The notes under the pieces are model-generated. The model did no database searches and was not told the origin of the DNA. It saw only the letters and a list, made by a program, of their open reading frames with translations. A stretch of 33,707 nucleotides of DNA, taken from an uncultured Lachnospira sp. Its GTDB lineage: Bacteria > Bacillota > Clostridia > Lachnospirales > Lachnospiraceae. Positions 16,451 to 25,665 of the stretch are shown here, one piece after another. The translations under genes were made by a program, and so were the position numbers. The stretch is from the NCBI GenBank assembly GCA_947628875.1, contig CANRBP010000004.1:1-33707 (forward strand), written 5' to 3'. Numbering within the stretch: the first letter of the stretch is position 1; every line of letters begins with the position of its first letter.

Positions 16451-17854
16451 CTATTTGAGAGGATTGGACTCTATGGCAACAGCCGGTTTTGTGCTGTTAA
16501 AGTTCAGATCTTCAATCTCTGCATCTGACAGAGGCAGGAAATGTATGATAAAAACGCCGTTTTTAAGCTCAAAATGGTCTATAGCGATATGGTTATCCAC
16601 AAATTCCTGAAGGCTTTCCTGTATCAGCAGAAGGTTTTTCTTTTTATTTTTCAGCTTGAAGCGCACGATCTTCTGGAAATACGTGTAGCTGTACTCATTT
16701 GAGCCGGTCAGCTGGTTGGCGATCTGTTCGCGCTTCATTGCATAGCATATGATGCGCGACAGATTGTTCTGCAGCACGTCATAGGAAGCAGAGGTAATCG
16801 ATATCAGCTTTTTTTTGATAATCGCATTGCTTAATATCTCGCCGAACTGCGCGATGGCGTAAGGGCGCTCGGCATCTTCCTTGATGGCGATATTGTCAAA
16901 AAGGTTAAAATACATCTTGCTGCCCTCCTCCTCGTAGGAGAAGTTATATTCGACCAGCTTCCTGCATGAATTGGAAATTTTGTTCAGCACATTTTTGCCA
17001 ACATGGTAGTCTACGATTTCCTTGCCAAGCGTATTGAGGTCAACAACGACGGATTTCTCGCGCGAAAACTCCTGCATGTTGATGTTGGATATAAAGGCGT
17101 TTATCAGCTTTAAGTCGTCAGAGTCCATGGATTTTGGCGGCGTGAGCTTTCCGCTGTTGACCGTTACCTCCAAAAGCTCAGTGCCCTCATCGTCAGTTAT
17201 TATTTCCCTGAGCAGGTTATTTGAGGCCGTTTCCATCATAAGCGTAAATGAGGACGGGCTGAATAGAGGTTTTTCCAGCAGCTCCTCAGGGAACATGCGC
17301 AGGTATGAGTCGATATTTCCGGCAAGTTCGCCGTCAATATATTTCCACGCACTGATGATAAGGTCATTTTTCAGAGAGTGGAAAATAGAATTATTTGTAA
17401 ACGAGGAAATGCCCGGAAATGTAATCAGCAGGCTGTTGGAATCTTCCTTCCATGCAGTCGCCAGAGCTTTATATTCCAGGATTATCTCATCGAGCTCCTT
17501 GTCGCCGAAGATATTTACATACTGTTCAACTGACAGGGAACGCGACATGCTTATGACATGAGCCAGGGGATGCTTTGAATCCTCAATGCTGATGGTGTCA
17601 ATATCGTTAATGTACGATTTATACCAGCGGGCCCTCTTTTGGAGCCGCGACTTTTTAATTTTGTTAATAACAGGAATAAGATCCTCACGGCTTGTTTTTC
17701 CTTCAAGATATTCCATAAGAGTCTCATCGACAAGCTGCGTAAAGCTCTTGCATGGAAATTTGAATATATCATGCTTTTTTTGAAAAAATTCTGTAATCGC
17801 CGGATCTATATGCTTGGCGAGTTCTTCTATAAATTGTCTTGAGTATTGTTCCAT
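16451..17854 (-). CDS. unknown ~467 aa protein adjacent to iterons; candidate replication initiator
   Basis: MEQYSRQFIEELAKHIDPAITEFFQKKHDIFKF... with GAGGAGG SD; no confident family match by eye; role inferred from position next to iterons and parAB. Confidence 0.6.
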   Translation of the reverse strand: MEQYSRQFIEELAKHIDPAITEFFQKKHDIFKFPCKSFTQLVDETLMEYLEGKTSREDLIPVINKIKKSRLQKRARWYKSYINDIDTISIEDSKHPLAHVISMSRSLSVEQYVNIFGDKELDEIILEYKALATAWKEDSNSLLITFPGISSFTNNSIFHSLKNDLIISAWKYIDGELAGNIDSYLRMFPEELLEKPLFSPSSFTLMMETASNNLLREIITDDEGTELLEVTVNSGKLTPPKSMDSDDLKLINAFISNINMQEFSREKSVVVDLNTLGKEIVDYHVGKNVLNKISNSCRKLVEYNFSYEEEGSKMYFNLFDNIAIKEDAERPYAIAQFGEILSNAIIKKKLISITSASYDVLQNNLSRIICYAMKREQIANQLTGSNEYSYTYFQKIVRFKLKNKKKNLLLIQESLQEFVDNHIAIDHFELKNGVFIIHFLPLSDAEIEDLNFNSTKPAVAIESNPLK

Positions 17855-18057
17855 ATGGCTTTTTTCCTCCTCGAGACAGCGCAGGCGTTTATTTTTGATT
17901 ATTATTATAATGAAAAGCAGGGACAAATGCAAACGGAAAAAGGGAAACGATGGGGCAGGGGAGAGGTGGACATATCGCGCGAGGAGTGGTACACTATCCA
18001 GAACGCAGGAAAAAATTTTAGAAAACCATAGCTTAAAAATACTTTTGGAGGGTGACT

Positions 18058-19242
18058 ATGAAAACCTATGTTCCTCATTATTATAAAAAATTTACCTGTA
18101 TTGCCTCTTCATGTAAAGACAATTGCTGCATGGGAGGATGGGAGATTGAAATCGACCAGGAGACGGCTGCACGCTATCAGAAAATTCAAAACAGCTTTGG
18201 CGGCCGCCTGCGCTCGGCAATAGATATGGAGGATACGCCGCATTTCAGGCTGGCTGGCAAAAAATGCCCGTTTTTAAACCATGAAAATCTGTGCGAGATA
18301 TTCATATCGCTCGGAAGCGATGCATTGTGCTCCGTGTGCGAGCAGTTTCCGCGTTATTCGGAATATTATGGGAATGTAAAGGAAACAGGGCTGGGACTTG
18401 CCTGTGAGGAGGCGGCACGCATTATAATTTTGGACAGGGAGCCTTTTCATCTGGAACTGCTTGAAGAAAGCGGGGAAATGCCAATAGCCGGGGGAGAGTA
18501 TGATGACAAGCTTGGCGGTCCTCTGTTTTTGCTGCGTGGGAAGTTCCTGGAACTTGTGCATAAGTCCGGAACCGGACTGTTTAAAAAGCTTCAGGCCATG
18601 CTGCAGGCCTGTTATATGATCCAGCAGGCTGTTAATAAAAACGATTATGGGGCAGCTGCAGAGCTTTGCGAAACTTTTAGTTTTGACGGCGCATATGATT
18701 GTGTCCGACAGTCGTTAGATCAGGCTCGCACCGAAAAGTCCGGCGCCTTTCCGCTCAATGAGCGCATGAGGGCAGTTGCGGAGGTATTCCTTTCTCTGGA
18801 AACTCTAAACGTCAGTTTTCCGGAAACGGTACAGCATGTGATCAGCAGGCTTCATGAAGGACAGCCTGACAGCGCATACCGCTCCTGGTCGGCGGAATTT
18901 TTAAAAATGACAGGATCGCGCATCTGCGAATATGAAAATCTGATAAATTATTACATTTACCGCTATTTTATGAAGGCGGCATACGACCATGATGTTGTCG
19001 GCAAAATGCAGCTTGTTACGGCAGGCCTTCTTATGGTTCATGATATGGAAATCGCGCGCTGGCTGGACTTTAAGCATAATTTTACCGTACAGGACAGGCT
19101 GGATATTGTGCATGTTTTTTCAAGGGAAGTCGAATATTCGGAGGATAATATCATGGCGCTGGCTGAAGAATTTATTTTTAATGATGCATTTGATGTTATT
19201 ACGCTTCTTTCGCTGCTTGAGGAGCTGTCGTCAGGAGATTAG
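18058..19242 (+). CDS. fliB: flagellin lysine-N-methylase (FliB)-like Cys-rich protein
   Basis: 'YYKKFTCIASSCKDNCCMGGWEIEID...GKKCPFLNHENLCEIFISLGSDALCSVCEQFPR' Cys cluster characteristic of FliB/YkgJ-like family. Confidence 0.82.
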   Translation: MKTYVPHYYKKFTCIASSCKDNCCMGGWEIEIDQETAARYQKIQNSFGGRLRSAIDMEDTPHFRLAGKKCPFLNHENLCEIFISLGSDALCSVCEQFPRYSEYYGNVKETGLGLACEEAARIIILDREPFHLELLEESGEMPIAGGEYDDKLGGPLFLLRGKFLELVHKSGTGLFKKLQAMLQACYMIQQAVNKNDYGAAAELCETFSFDGAYDCVRQSLDQARTEKSGAFPLNERMRAVAEVFLSLETLNVSFPETVQHVISRLHEGQPDSAYRSWSAEFLKMTGSRICEYENLINYYIYRYFMKAAYDHDVVGKMQLVTAGLLMVHDMEIARWLDFKHNFTVQDRLDIVHVFSREVEYSEDNIMALAEEFIFNDAFDVITLLSLLEELSSGD

Positions 19243-19389
19243 GGATCTGGCGCGCATCAGCTGTAAAATGTGGCCGCAAACCGATAAAATTTGAGTTTCT
19301 TGACAATAAAACAGTTGACAAATGGTGATGTTCATTTTAATTTTAAATAAAATAAAACTACTTTGTAAAGAGCGGCTTTGTGTAAAGTT

Positions 19390-19444
19390 CTTTGCGCGCT
19401 GCCTGGCACAAAGCTGCGTTATGCTGAGAAGGCAGCGCAGAAAG
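19390..19444 (+). promoter_or_regulatory. 5' leader hairpin of trpD that reaches the Shine-Dalgarno
   Basis: CTTTgcGCGCTGCCT / AGGCAGCGCagAAAG: 9-bp core stem (19396-19404 / 19430-19438) plus CTTT/AAAG with AAAG part of SD AAAGGGAG. Confidence 0.5.
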
Positions 19445-19454
19445 GGAGAATAAA

Positions 19455-20462
19455 ATGATTAAAGAAGCAATTCATTCATTGAGCAGATGTGAAAATCTGT
19501 CCACCGAAGTGATGACCGCCGTGATTGATGAGATCATGACAAACCAGGCTACGGACGCTCAAAAAGCGGCATTTCTTACAGCGCTGGCTATGAAGGGGGA
19601 GACGATTGATGAGATCACGGCCGCAGCCAAGGTCATGCGTTCCCACTGCGAGCGCTTCCTGAATGATATGGACGTACTGGAGATCGTAGGGACAGGCGGT
19701 GATGGTTCAAATACATTTAATATTTCAACGCTGTCATCGCTTGTTGCTTCCGCCGCCGGCATACCTGTGGCCAAACACGGGAACCGTGCGGCTTCCAGCA
19801 AGTGCGGTACGGCGGACTGCCTTGAGGCGCTCGGCGTAAAGATTGATATCGCGCCGGCGAAAAGCGCACAGATTTTGAAGGAAGCTGATATCTGTTTCCT
19901 TTTTGCGCAGAAATACCACACGGCCATGCGTTTCGTTGGCGGCGTCCGCAAGGAGATAGGAATCCGTACTTTGTTTAATATCCTTGGGCCGCTTGCAAAC
20001 CCAGCTGGCGCGACAATGCAGCTTTTAGGCGTATACAGCGAAAGCCTGGTTGAACCGCTTGCGCATGTCCTGCATAATCTTGGCGTAAAACGCGCTATGG
20101 TAGTTTATGGGACAGATTCGATCGATGAAATTTCCATGAGCGCTCCGACTAAGGTATGCGAATTTAAGGGTGAGGAATTTAAATGCTATGAGATCACCCC
20201 GGAAGAATTTGGCTTTGTCCGCTGCAATAAGGCGGATCTTGTTGGCGGCGAACCGCAGGAAAATGCAAAAATCGCAATGGATATACTCGATGGGCAGCCG
20301 GGTCCGAAGCTGGATGCTGTGCTGCTGAACGCAGGAGCAGCTATTTATATAGCTTCAGACCAGCTCACCATGCATCAGGCGATAGATAAGGCGCGCGAGC
20401 TTATTATGAATGGTTCAGCCAAAAGAAAGCTTGAGCAGTTTATCGAGATGACAAATTCGTAA
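19455..20462 (+). CDS. trpD: anthranilate phosphoribosyltransferase
   Basis: '[50 protein letters not shown]', '[21 protein letters not shown]'. Confidence 0.93.
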   Translation: MIKEAIHSLSRCENLSTEVMTAVIDEIMTNQATDAQKAAFLTALAMKGETIDEITAAAKVMRSHCERFLNDMDVLEIVGTGGDGSNTFNISTLSSLVASAAGIPVAKHGNRAASSKCGTADCLEALGVKIDIAPAKSAQILKEADICFLFAQKYHTAMRFVGGVRKEIGIRTLFNILGPLANPAGATMQLLGVYSESLVEPLAHVLHNLGVKRAMVVYGTDSIDEISMSAPTKVCEFKGEEFKCYEITPEEFGFVRCNKADLVGGEPQENAKIAMDILDGQPGPKLDAVLLNAGAAIYIASDQLTMHQAIDKARELIMNGSAKRKLEQFIEMTNS

Positions 20463-22086
20463 AGCGCGAGGTAATCCTGTTTTTACCGTTCTGTTTGGAA
20501 TAGTACAGGTACTCGTCAGCCGTTGTAAACGGGTTGTGTCCGTCTATGGAGGCGCTGATGCCGCCGCTGACCGTTATGGTTACGCCATGGATCCATTTGG
20601 TTTCTTCAATTTCCCGGCGGATCGATTCCGCCAGTTCCAGGCAGGCATCGGCATCAGAAGTCTTCATAATGGCGCACAGCTCCTCACCGCCGTAACGGTA
20701 AGCGCGGCCGGCCTTTTTTACGCGCCGCTTTAATATCTCAGATATCTTGCGGAGCACCTCATCGCCAAATTCATGACCGTATGTATCATTGATGCGCTTA
20801 AAATTGTCAATATCTAAAATAAGCAGATAATATACGGTTTTCTGTTTTTCCAGCGCCGTATGCTCGCGGTCATAAGTTTTCCTGTTTTTCAGCCTCGTCA
20901 GGCCGTCAAGAGTGGAGTAGTAAAGCATGATGCTGACGATGCAGTAAGCCAGTATGCCGGCTACAAAAATAATAATAAAAATGCGCAGAGACAGTGTTTC
21001 TGTATTTTGTTTTGCCTTTGTTGCGCGCATTTCCTTTGATGCATTCTCAACATTGTAGAGCAGGGTATAAGTGTAGTTCTGGCTTATTTCCGCCAGTGCA
21101 AGGCTGCTTTCTTCATCATAAGAACTGCGGTACTGCTCAAGCTTCTCCTGCTGCACGCCGTTTTCTGCAAGTCCTTCCGAATTGGATATGAAATACTGGA
21201 GCATATTAATCTCCAGCATCCGGAAATTGTATTCCCGGCAGTAAGCCAGATACTGGTCAAGGCAGCCTGCAGCCTGCGTCCAGTTCCCGTCAGCCAGAGC
21301 CACTTTGATATTCAGCTCATAATAAGGCAGAAGATAGTCGGTAATCAAAAATATATTGCTTTCAGGAAGCCCAAAAGAGTCAGTCTCGGAATAGCCTGCA
21401 AGATATTGCGCTGCAGTATTAAATTCCTTGCGGTAGACATACAGCCTTGCATTCATCAGGCTGTACCGCGCAAGCAGGAAATCCCTGCTGTCCCCATCTA
21501 TATTCCGTATGCATTCTCTTGCCCTGTAAATATACTTGGACGACATTGCATACTGTCCCTTTAACTGCTGAAGATATGCATAGACAAGATTATATGAAGC
21601 CTGCGCCTCAAGGTCTGTCAGCGCGCTTATATCCGTCCGCAGGGCAATATTGTCCAGCAGAAGCAGCGCAGCCGCATAACCGCCGTTCGTATACAGCCGG
21701 ACGGCATATTCAGATGCAAGCTTTGCGCCGTCATTGTAATTGCCGCTCTCCAACAGGTAAAAAAGTCCCCAGCCTGCATAATCGTTATAATCGTTTTCAT
21801 TTTCAGACAGGCATGTCAGCTCAACAAGAGCCTTGTAGATCAATCCGCGGGTATTGTCGGACAGGGCCGAATGATCCAAAAGCTGTTTTATGCGGCTGAC
21901 TTCCTGCTGGTTGTCGTCCATCGCGTAAGTCAGCGTATCCAGGACGTCAGTAATTTCTTTTTCCTGCTGTTTGCAGCTGATCTGCCATGTAACCATGCGG
22001 ACTGCATACCCTCCGGCCACAAAAAGAACAACAGCCAGCAATATAATAAGCTGTTTCTTTTTTTCCCTGAAAAAATCCATCAGCAT
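20440..22086 (-). CDS. membrane-anchored diguanylate cyclase (GGDEF) with TPR-like extracytoplasmic region
   Basis: '[21 protein letters not shown]...[34 protein letters not shown]...[16 protein letters not shown]'; TMs flank the N-terminal helical repeats. Start at MLMDFF (SD GAGGAT) preferred over 22119. Confidence 0.9.
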   Translation of the reverse strand: MLMDFFREKKKQLIILLAVVLFVAGGYAVRMVTWQISCKQQEKEITDVLDTLTYAMDDNQQEVSRIKQLLDHSALSDNTRGLIYKALVELTCLSENENDYNDYAGWGLFYLLESGNYNDGAKLASEYAVRLYTNGGYAAALLLLDNIALRTDISALTDLEAQASYNLVYAYLQQLKGQYAMSSKYIYRARECIRNIDGDSRDFLLARYSLMNARLYVYRKEFNTAAQYLAGYSETDSFGLPESNIFLITDYLLPYYELNIKVALADGNWTQAAGCLDQYLAYCREYNFRMLEINMLQYFISNSEGLAENGVQQEKLEQYRSSYDEESSLALAEISQNYTYTLLYNVENASKEMRATKAKQNTETLSLRIFIIIFVAGILAYCIVSIMLYYSTLDGLTRLKNRKTYDREHTALEKQKTVYYLLILDIDNFKRINDTYGHEFGDEVLRKISEILKRRVKKAGRAYRYGGEELCAIMKTSDADACLELAESIRREIEETKWIHGVTITVSGGISASIDGHNPFTTADEYLYYSKQNGKNRITSRFTNLSSR

Positions 22087-22217
22087 CTTAATCCTCATTT
22101 CTGCGCTGTTTCTGCGCATATAAAAGGCAAATATAAAAAATATTTTAAATTTCCGTTCCGATAACCTATAACTTTATAATAAACATTTTCTGCAAGATAT
22201 GCAAGTACTAAATACCT

Positions 22218-22403
22218 ATGAGTTTCTGCATTTTGTATTTTGCCTGCGCCAAAAAGGCATGCTGCTATGGCAGCATTGCCATTGTGTACAGAAATCGCAT
22301 TCGGAAAACCAGTTTTCCAGATGCGATTTTGTACACAATCGCTACATCACGGAACGTGATGTGCGCTTTTGGCGCAGGCAAAATACAAAATGCAGAAACT
22401 CAT
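22218..22403. repeat. large palindromic element, copy 2 (multi-hairpin, ~186 bp)
   Basis: 37-bp perfect terminal inverted repeat ATGAGTTTCTGCATTTTGTATTTTGCCTGCGCCAAAA / TTTTGGCGCAGGCAAAATACAAAATGCAGAAACTCAT; internal hairpins homologous to 6359-6520. Confidence 0.92.
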
Positions 22404-22431
22404 TGCGTATTAACCCATAAGCGCAATAAAA

Positions 22432-22475
22432 CACGCATGACTTCGTTAAACCTGACTTTAGCGAAGTTATGCGTG
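22432..22475 (-). terminator. rho-independent terminator of the small zinc-ribbon gene
   Basis: CACGCATgACTTCGtTAAA-loop-TTTAgCGAAGTtATGCGTG; on minus strand followed by TTTTATT. Confidence 0.65.
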
Positions 22476-22494
22476 CCTGCCTGTTCAAATTTAA

Positions 22495-22665
22495 TTAACT
22501 TTTTTTGCCCGTGTTATATTTTATGTTGCATACCTGACACATGCATTTCCGGCCGTTAAAGACCCATCCCTTCTGCCTTAAAAGAACCTGTACAGTTGTA
22601 TCGGATGTATAGGGAATCGTATCGACCCGGCCACATTTATCACACCTAGCTCCAGCAACGATCAT
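22495..22665 (-). CDS. 56-aa zinc-ribbon-like small protein (below the supplied ORF length cutoff)
   Basis: Minus-strand translation MIVAGARCDKCGRVDTIPYTSDTTVQVLLRQKGWVFNGRKCMCQVCNIKYNTGKKS; CxxC...CxCxxC; SD AAAGGA upstream. Confidence 0.7.
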   Translation of the reverse strand: MIVAGARCDKCGRVDTIPYTSDTTVQVLLRQKGWVFNGRKCMCQVCNIKYNTGKKS

Positions 22666-22713
22666 ACTATCAAATCCTTTCTGTTATTATTCTTTAATAT
22701 ATTATTAACTGTG

Positions 22714-23121
22714 TTAATAATTTTGTTCATTCTGCCGGCAGTAAAAAATCTGTATGCGGTCCCGCAGAACCCGGATTTTTTTCAGCTGGACGCCGCCCTC
22801 CATGATTTCTGCATACATGCTCTGGACAACATACTTATTGAGCATCCGGCGCAGCTGAACCGTGCGCGAGCGCTGGACAGCAGACAAGAGAAAGATAGAA
22901 AGGAATACCAGTATCTTGCCCGGCAGTCCTGTATAGTACCATGCAGCAAGCAGCGCGCTCTGAGAAATAAGATAGAGAGCCAGCACTAACAGGCTCAAAC
23001 AGCAGACTGCCGATATATATGCCCTGACCCAATCCTTAAAGCACAGCGATTTCAATTTATAAAAAAAACAGTGGTAATTCCTTGATTCCTCTGCTGTAAT
23101 AGGCAGTTCGTAAACCTCCAT
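22714..23121 (-). CDS. small membrane protein, unknown function
   Basis: MEVYELPITAEESRNYHCFFYKLK... two hydrophobic segments; GGAGG SD before ATG 23121. Confidence 0.65.
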   Translation of the reverse strand: MEVYELPITAEESRNYHCFFYKLKSLCFKDWVRAYISAVCCLSLLVLALYLISQSALLAAWYYTGLPGKILVFLSIFLLSAVQRSRTVQLRRMLNKYVVQSMYAEIMEGGVQLKKIRVLRDRIQIFYCRQNEQNY

Positions 23122-23259
23122 GCGATCAACCTCCTGACAGATGTTATTATATCTGTTCCAGCTCTTTCCTGCAAGCAAAAATTGCTGAAACGGCATCAAT
23201 AAATTAAGGCCAAAGTTGCGGTAAAGACAGCGGCCATACCGGGAGTGTCCGCCAAAATG

Positions 23260-23427
23260 TTAATTGTCGCTTAAAATGTCTTCGACATACTTGATTGAAA
23301 TTTCTAAAAAATTAGAAATCTCATATAACGGCACCTGATGATCATGCAATATGAAAATCAGCTCTTCAATAGTCGTGCCCTTTTTTCTTTCTGCCTGGAT
23401 AAAATATTTTACCTGTGCTTCATCCAT
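23260..23427 (-). CDS. small protein, HTH-like C-terminus, unknown function
   Basis: MDEAQVKYFIQAERKKGTTIEELIFILHDHQVPLYEISNFLEISIKYVEDILSDN; conserved-looking helical composition. Confidence 0.55.
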   Translation of the reverse strand: MDEAQVKYFIQAERKKGTTIEELIFILHDHQVPLYEISNFLEISIKYVEDILSDN

Positions 23428-23595
23428 AAAAATTCCATTTCTGCGCTGTTTTCTGCGCACTGCACTTGTTTACCTGTGATACAGGCGCATTGCCTGTGCT
23501 GGCCGCTGTCTCTGCCATCTGAAAATAACTGCCCTCTGTGCCTGTTTAATATTATAATAGCAAAAGAATTCTTATTCCTCAACAATTACTTTCCG

Positions 23596-25437
23596 TTAGT
23601 TCCCTGCTTTTTTAAATTTTTCCTGAAATATTTCCATATCTTCCATTATATGCGGCAGCATGTGGACGCGGTTGAACGGAAACGTGAAATAGTATCCGTC
23701 AGCAAAATCCTGCGTGATCGCGATAACATCTCTGGCAAGCGCAATCCCGGCGGCTTCGCCGTCCTCTTTTGTTTCGCAGTTACGGTAGCGGCCAAGCACG
23801 TCATCGGAGATTTCTATGCCGGTCATTTCATTTTTCATAAACAGCGCGTTGCGCATGCTTACAAGCGGCATTATTCCGCATAAGATTTTTGCCTGCGTCT
23901 GCTCTTTGATATGGCGCAGCCGCTGCGCGCCCTGTTCATCAAATACAGGCTGCGTCAGGAAAAATTCAGCGCCTGCCTTGATTTTTTTCCGGATGCGTTC
24001 CGCCTCGGCATCCGGATTGAGCCTGTTCTGGTTGATTGCGCCGCCGTAGCATACAGGGGAATGCGCAAACTGCTCCTCGTTCATGTCACGGATAATATTC
24101 ATAAGCCCGACTGAATCAAAATTAAAGACCGATTTTACAGTCTGGCGCATCATTGACGGAACCGGATCGCCGGTAATGACCAGGAAATTGCGGATGCCGT
24201 TTATATGCGCTCCGAGCAGCTGGGAACGCATCGCGATTGCATTTTTATCGCGGCAGCACAGATGCGGCATTACGCAGATGCCGGTTTCCTTAAATACTTT
24301 TTCGGCCGTCAGAATGGCGTCAGCGCGCGTCCTGCCTGAAGGCGAATCAGGAAATGTCAGCACGTCCACGCCGCTTTGCTGCAGAAAGTGTGCAGCCTCC
24401 ATGATCCTGCTGTCGTCACTGTCGAAAGGCGGAGCCAGCTCGACAGCCACAAGCTTGCTGCCAGATGGCCTGCCGGCATAAAAGGCGTTTACCTGCACAG
24501 GCCTGTCGCTGCCTTCTGGCTCGCCTGCCTGCCGCGGCTGCGCAGCGGCGGCCTGCTTTAAATTTCCGGCCAGCCGGCTGATGCAGGCCGGAGTCGTGCC
24601 GCAGCATCCGCCGATTATCCTTGCGCCGTATGCGGCTATGCCTGCCGCCGTTCGGGCAAAATAATCTTCATTATTTTTGGCAAATACCATGCGGTTGCTT
24701 ACAGCCTGCGGATAACCTGAATTGGGCATTGCCGTGATAAAGACCCCGGACGGCAGCGTCAGTCCGGAAAATATTTTAGCCATATGGCCCGGTCCTATGC
24801 CGCAGTTTAATCCGGCAGCCGAAACGCCCAATGCAGCGGCATCAGCCAGAAGCCTGCGCGCGGAAAGCCCGGCGCTGCTGTAGCCGTACTGATTGACTGC
24901 AAACTGTACAGCGACAAAAATATCGGAGCAGCCTTTTATGTAGCGCAGTGCCGGCAGTATGTCCTCAAGCTGGGAAAATGTTTCAAATATAATCGCGTCA
25001 GCTCCGCTGTCCATAAAAATCTTACATATTTCAATATATTCTTTTTCGGCCTGTTTCTGCTCCGAGGCCTGGCTGTAAGGTATTGGGCCGATATCGCCTG
25101 CAATAAACACAGGATGCATGAGAGAGTCCTGATTTGCCTGTGCATTCTGCGCGTCCGCCGCTGCCCCGGCGGCCAGCCTGCAGGCTGCGCGGATATTGCG
25201 GCGGACGCTTTCAATGTCTGTTTTAAGAGAAATGGTATTGCTCGCGTAAGTATTGGTGCGGATAAAACCGGCGCCGGCCTCTATATACTGCCGGTGTATC
25301 GCCTCCACGCGCTCAGGGTGCGTAATATTGGCTTCCTCCGGCAGCTTGCGCGTATCGAAAAGCGAGCCGTAATATGTGCCAAAAGCGCCGTCTCCAACAA
25401 TGATATGGCTTTTTAAATAATGAGATATTTTTTCCAT
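23596..25437 (-). CDS. bifunctional homocysteine S-methyltransferase / methylenetetrahydrofolate reductase (YitJ-type)
   Basis: N-term 'IIVGDGAFGTYYGS...GAGFIRTNTYASNT...IIGGCCGTTPACI'; C-term MTHFR 'LVAVELAPPFDSD...FLVITGDPVPS...GAEFFLTQPVFD'. Confidence 0.93.
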   Translation of the reverse strand: MEKISHYLKSHIIVGDGAFGTYYGSLFDTRKLPEEANITHPERVEAIHRQYIEAGAGFIRTNTYASNTISLKTDIESVRRNIRAACRLAAGAAADAQNAQANQDSLMHPVFIAGDIGPIPYSQASEQKQAEKEYIEICKIFMDSGADAIIFETFSQLEDILPALRYIKGCSDIFVAVQFAVNQYGYSSAGLSARRLLADAAALGVSAAGLNCGIGPGHMAKIFSGLTLPSGVFITAMPNSGYPQAVSNRMVFAKNNEDYFARTAAGIAAYGARIIGGCCGTTPACISRLAGNLKQAAAAQPRQAGEPEGSDRPVQVNAFYAGRPSGSKLVAVELAPPFDSDDSRIMEAAHFLQQSGVDVLTFPDSPSGRTRADAILTAEKVFKETGICVMPHLCCRDKNAIAMRSQLLGAHINGIRNFLVITGDPVPSMMRQTVKSVFNFDSVGLMNIIRDMNEEQFAHSPVCYGGAINQNRLNPDAEAERIRKKIKAGAEFFLTQPVFDEQGAQRLRHIKEQTQAKILCGIMPLVSMRNALFMKNEMTGIEISDDVLGRYRNCETKEDGEAAGIALARDVIAITQDFADGYYFTFPFNRVHMLPHIMEDMEIFQEKFKKAGN

Positions 25438-25467
25438 AAAAATCTCCGCTGATTGTTCTTTAAATCG

Positions 25468-25665
25468 CTATTTTTCTTTATAGTATAACATACAGTGGCA
25501 ATACCCTTCAAAATTTTCATCGGCGATCTGATCGCGAAATTCCTTGCACATGCAGATATTGTCGTCAATGCGCTCGAGGCGGCACGGGCAGTAACCGTCC
25601 TTGCGCTTCAGTCCTTCCCTCAGCTTTGCTACCAGTTCCCTGTTTTCATTAAATGTGATTTTCAA
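25468..25665 (-). CDS. ferredoxin:thioredoxin reductase catalytic-subunit-like small protein
   Basis: 'DGYCPCRLERIDDNICMCKEFRDQIADENFEGYCHCMLYYKEK' reproduces the FTR CPC...CxCKEF...CHC pattern; probable TTG start at 25665 overlapping the ptsI stop. Confidence 0.8.
   Translation of the reverse strand: MKITFNENRELVAKLREGLKRKDGYCPCRLERIDDNICMCKEFRDQIADENFEGYCHCMLYYKEK

Noticed and set aside
11690-18057. Integrative element with att sites
   Set aside because: No integrase or excisionase and no flanking direct repeat found by eye on either side of the par/rep-like block.
22199-22559. ORFs 22199-22420 and 22218-22559
   Set aside because: Overlap palindromic element copy 2 in two frames; no SD support; likely spurious translations.
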